In this document: piece after piece, positions 32,933-34,965 of the stretch
Numbering within the stretch: position 1 is the first letter of the stretch
Layout: each line of letters starts with the position of its first letter
Assembly: GCA_900553985.1 (NCBI GenBank)
Contig: USFW01000016.1
Location: 1-34,965 of the forward strand
Origin: an uncultured Clostridium sp.
GTDB lineage: Bacteria > Bacillota > Clostridia > TANB77 > CAG-508
Reading direction: 5' to 3'
Length of the DNA: 34,965 nucleotides
Program-made: the position numbers and the translations under genes
The notes under the pieces: model-generated
Seen by the model: only the letters and a program-made list of their open reading frames with translations
Told to the model about the DNA's origin: nothing
Databases searched by the model: none

Positions 32933-32963
32933 AAAAAAGAATACTTTGCAAGTATTCTTTTTT
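32933..32963. terminator. Terminator between rsmA and gap
   Basis: AAAAAAGAATACTT (32933-32946) pairs perfectly over 14 bp with AAGTATTCTTTTTT (32950-32963), 3-base loop. A- and T-runs on the two sides let it work in both directions. It ends the rsmA transcript. The remaining spacer to 33128 is AT-rich with no feature. Confidence 0.85.
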
Positions 32964-33128
32964 AGAATTTATAAATTTCATTTTATTTATTTTTATATTT
33001 TTTATAAATTTACTCTGTATTTAACATCATCATATATACCAAATTCTTTATTTCTTATTAATTTAACTTTTTCTATTTGCCAACTTTATAAATATTTTAA
33101 GCTTATTACTTTTATAATTAAATTCCAA

Positions 33129-33992
33129 CTATTTTTCTTTAATTAAATTAACCAATTCTGCAAATTTTTCTAGAGAAAGTTTCTCCGCTCTAATATTTTC
33201 TTCTAATCCTAATTTTTCTAAAATCTCTTTTCCCTCTTCTTTTGACTTAAACATTTTTGCATTAGTTAGTGCATTTAATAAAGTTTTTCTTCTTTGCATA
33301 AAAGCATTCTTAATAACTTTAAACATTAAATCTTTATTTTTAATATTAACACTTTCTTCTCTTCTGATATTCAGTTTTATGACTTCTGATGTAACTTCTG
33401 GTTCTGGTATAAATGATTCTTTTGGTACTTCTAAAATCTTCTCTGCTATAGAATAATAATATACTGCATATGTGATTGCTCCTGTATTTTTTTCTCCTGG
33501 TATTGCTATAAGTCTATCTGCAACTTCTTTTTGTATCATTACTGTTATACTTTCTAAATCTAATTTTTCCTCTAATAATTTCATTATTATTGGTGTTGTT
33601 ATATAGTATGGTAAGTTAGCTACTATTTTAGCTTTCTTTAAATTATTTCGTTCTTTTTCTTTTTTTATTATTGCATTTAAATCTACTTTTAATACATCAT
33701 TAAATATTATTTCAAGGTTATTATATAAAGAAAATCTATCTTCTAGAATTTTTATCATATTTTTGTCTAACTCTATGCAAATTACTTTTCCAGCTCTTTC
33801 TAGTAACTCTTTTGTTAATGTTCCTAGCCCTGGGCCTATTTCTATTACTAAATCTTCTTTCGTTATTTCACTACTTCCTACTATATTATCTACAACTTGC
33901 TGACTTACTAAAAAGTTTTGTCCTAATGATTTATTTGCTTTTATCTTATATTTATTCATTATATATTTTGTTTCTTGATATATATCTTGCAT
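33129..33992 (-). CDS. rsmA: 16S rRNA dimethyladenosine transferase
   Basis: A 287-residue KsgA/RsmA methyltransferase that dimethylates two adjacent adenines near the 3' end of 16S rRNA. The opening KSLGQNFL, SAM-binding EIGPGLGTLT (51-60), acidic CIELDKNM, and catalytic NLPYY (126-130) are all present, followed by the RRKTLLNAL segment of the C-terminal domain. GAAGGGA precedes the ATG. It reads as a single unit here. Confidence 0.97.
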   Translation of the reverse strand: MQDIYQETKYIMNKYKIKANKSLGQNFLVSQQVVDNIVGSSEITKEDLVIEIGPGLGTLTKELLERAGKVICIELDKNMIKILEDRFSLYNNLEIIFNDVLKVDLNAIIKKEKERNNLKKAKIVANLPYYITTPIIMKLLEEKLDLESITVMIQKEVADRLIAIPGEKNTGAITYAVYYYSIAEKILEVPKESFIPEPEVTSEVIKLNIRREESVNIKNKDLMFKVIKNAFMQRRKTLLNALTNAKMFKSKEEGKEILEKLGLEENIRAEKLSLEKFAELVNLIKEK

Positions 33993-34131
33993 TTTATCTT
34001 TTCCCTTCTCTTTGTATTAATCATATAATTATGAATATACTTTATTTTGTTGTAAACTATTATATAGTAATTTACTTATTTTTTCAATAATTTTAAAAAT
34101 ATAGAAATAGTATATTCTTTATGGTGTATTA

Positions 34132-34178
34132 TATAGTGTGTAAATTATTTAACATCAAAAAATAATTTATGCACTATA
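34132..34178. other. Long hairpin downstream of the DGR-like target gene
   Basis: Arms 34132-34150 and 34160-34178 pair at 17 of 19 positions with a 9-base loop. It lies 45 bases beyond the stop of the gene at 34223. A short T-run follows on the plus strand only. It may be a terminator; in known DGRs a hairpin after the variable region also assists retrohoming. Confidence 0.6.
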
Positions 34179-34222
34179 TTTTTGTTGTACAGAAAAAAGC
34201 TATAAAGGGAATTATTAAAATG

Positions 34223-34378
34223 CTAAGGAGCCAACATCGTGCGAAACGAATAGTTGCCAAGAGCATCGCCAAAGTTGTAGGTGAAACAGAAGCTACCTGC
34301 TGATGCATCACTGTAATGGCCCCCACGATTGAAGACCGGACTAGCTCCGCCAGGGAAGTTGGCGTACGCATCGAACCA
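34223..34378 (-). other. Candidate DGR variable region
   Basis: Marked by its composition (about 53% G+C against roughly 25-30% around it) and by many NNC/NNT codons in the segments expected to vary: after WF, between FP and P.F, after RGG, after AGSF, and between F and SFR. NNY codons are what adenine-directed mutation of AAC or AAT codons would give. The invariant framework codons are the expected ones. The GC-rich block stops exactly at the TAG codon, where the homing-initiation sequence would lie. Confidence 0.65.
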
Positions 34379-34965
34379 TGAACCAGTTCCGTTAGAGTGT
34401 GATACTGATGTCTCATATACTACATCCCCTTTGTTTTTCTTTCCTGCTGTTTGATAATCTTTTAATTGATTATTCTCTGAGCTATATACTGTTTTATACC
34501 TTGTACTTGTTGATTGTTCTTTCTCTGTTGCTCCATATATATCTCCTGCTGTTTTTCCTCCATATGTTCCTAAGTTTTTATTTCCATTGTTTACATATGC
34601 TGCTGTTCTTTCCCATGCTCCTCCATTTAAATCATATACTCCTGTTGCATTATGAGTTGTTGATTGGGCTTTATTCTTTGTATATATTTCTTCTACTGTA
34701 TTTGTTCCTCCTGTATAATATGATGAGTTTTTATTTTGTTCTACTTTTTTCTTATTTGCTCCGTATTTGCTATGTGCTAAATACACTGTTGCTCCCCATT
34801 CACTATTTTTTGCCATATGACTATTTAAGTTTACACTTTCTCCATATGTTGCTTTCATTCCTGCTTTGTATTGATCATTTACTGTCATACTTCTTAAGCT
34901 TTGTACTCCAGGTTTTACACTTACTTTACTTGCATCTCCATTACTATATGCTCCTGTTGCTTCAA
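34223..34965 (-). CDS. Putative DGR target surface protein, C-terminal part (runs off right edge)
   Basis: The last 247 codons of a larger gene; the start is outside the window. The AT-rich part (to about 34405) is rich in Asn, Ser, Thr, Tyr and Gly, with SEWGATVYLAHSKYGAN and DLNGGAWERTAAYVNNG, a pattern shared with formylglycine-generating-enzyme-like C-type-lectin folds. The final 51 codons switch sharply to about 53% G+C by my count. They read SWFDAYANFP, then PVFNRGGHY, AGSFCF and SFRTMLAP. That arrangement (WF..Y..FP....P.F.RGG.Y...AG.F.F...G....SFR..LAP) matches variable-region ends of DGR target proteins known from gut Firmicutes. No reverse transcriptase or template repeat is in the window. 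Confidence 0.8.
   Translation of the reverse strand, partial: EATGAYSNGDASKVSVKPGVQSLRSMTVNDQYKAGMKATYGESVNLNSHMAKNSEWGATVYLAHSKYGANKKKVEQNKNSSYYTGGTNTVEEIYTKNKAQSTTHNATGVYDLNGGAWERTAAYVNNGNKNLGTYGGKTAGDIYGATEKEQSTSTRYKTVYSSENNQLKDYQTAGKKNKGDVVYETSVSHSNGTGSWFDAYANFPGGASPVFNRGGHYSDASAGSFCFTYNFGDALGNYSFRTMLAP

Noticed and set aside
34174..34416. An 80-residue reading frame overlapping the DGR-like region in another frame
   Set aside because: It is open only because the GC-rich variable region has few stops; it has no ribosome binding site and the overlapping frame has clear family motifs.

Overview
The window comes from an AT-rich genome of the Clostridia type (low-GC Gram-positive anaerobe). 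The evidence is A/T-rich codon use, strong AGGAGG ribosome binding sites, a PrpC/PrkC-PASTA pair, GatCAB, a sortase, and the GGGtGRT / NifU-like pair common in anaerobic Clostridia. I cannot name a species. Nearly all host genes lie on the minus strand. The mobile element and a tiny toxin gene lie on the plus strand.

Layout. 1-128: start of a prepilin-like gene that runs off the left edge. 420-6906 (minus): prpC-prkC-[RloA/RloB-like defence pair]-rsgA-rpe, a classic Firmicutes order interrupted by the defence pair. 7037-7318: a compact locus with the architecture of an Fst/par type I toxin-antitoxin system. It has convergent promoters, a shared terminator, direct repeats, and a 21-residue hydrophobic peptide whose Shine-Dalgarno and start codon are folded away. 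7460-10764: gatC-gatA-gatB. 10862-11620: a sortase. 11727-11800: tRNA-Gly(TCC). About 11795-18487: a 6.7 kb mobilizable element in the 3' end of that tRNA gene, bounded by GCTCCA. It carries a serine recombinase with a +1 frameshift, a MobV relaxase with an oriT-like hairpin region, and a protein of five ~75-residue repeats fused to a sigma-region-2-like domain. 18794-23653 (minus): a small HTH protein, an RluA-type pseudouridine synthase, a YgjP-type metallopeptidase, a frameshifted sensor-GGDEF-EAL protein and an unknown small protein. 23818-25602: GGGtGRT protein and NifU-like scaffold. 25675-32860: a YezG-like protein and a glycolytic cluster (gap, pgk, Nudix, guanylate-kinase-like, tpiA, gpmI). 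33129-33992: rsmA/ksgA. 34223-34965: 3' end of a gene whose GC-rich C-terminal region looks like a diversity-generating retroelement (DGR) variable region. No reverse transcriptase or template repeat lies in the window.

The observations most worth a second look are: the Fst/par-like locus at 7037-7318; two +1 frameshifts that fall on the same codon pair (CGG AAA), one in the recombinase and one in the EAL gene, in a window where in-frame CGG is almost absent; the DGR-like variable region at the right edge; the repeat-sigma fusion in the element; and a dispersed intergenic repeat found at three places, one of them a 45-bp perfect inverted repeat.
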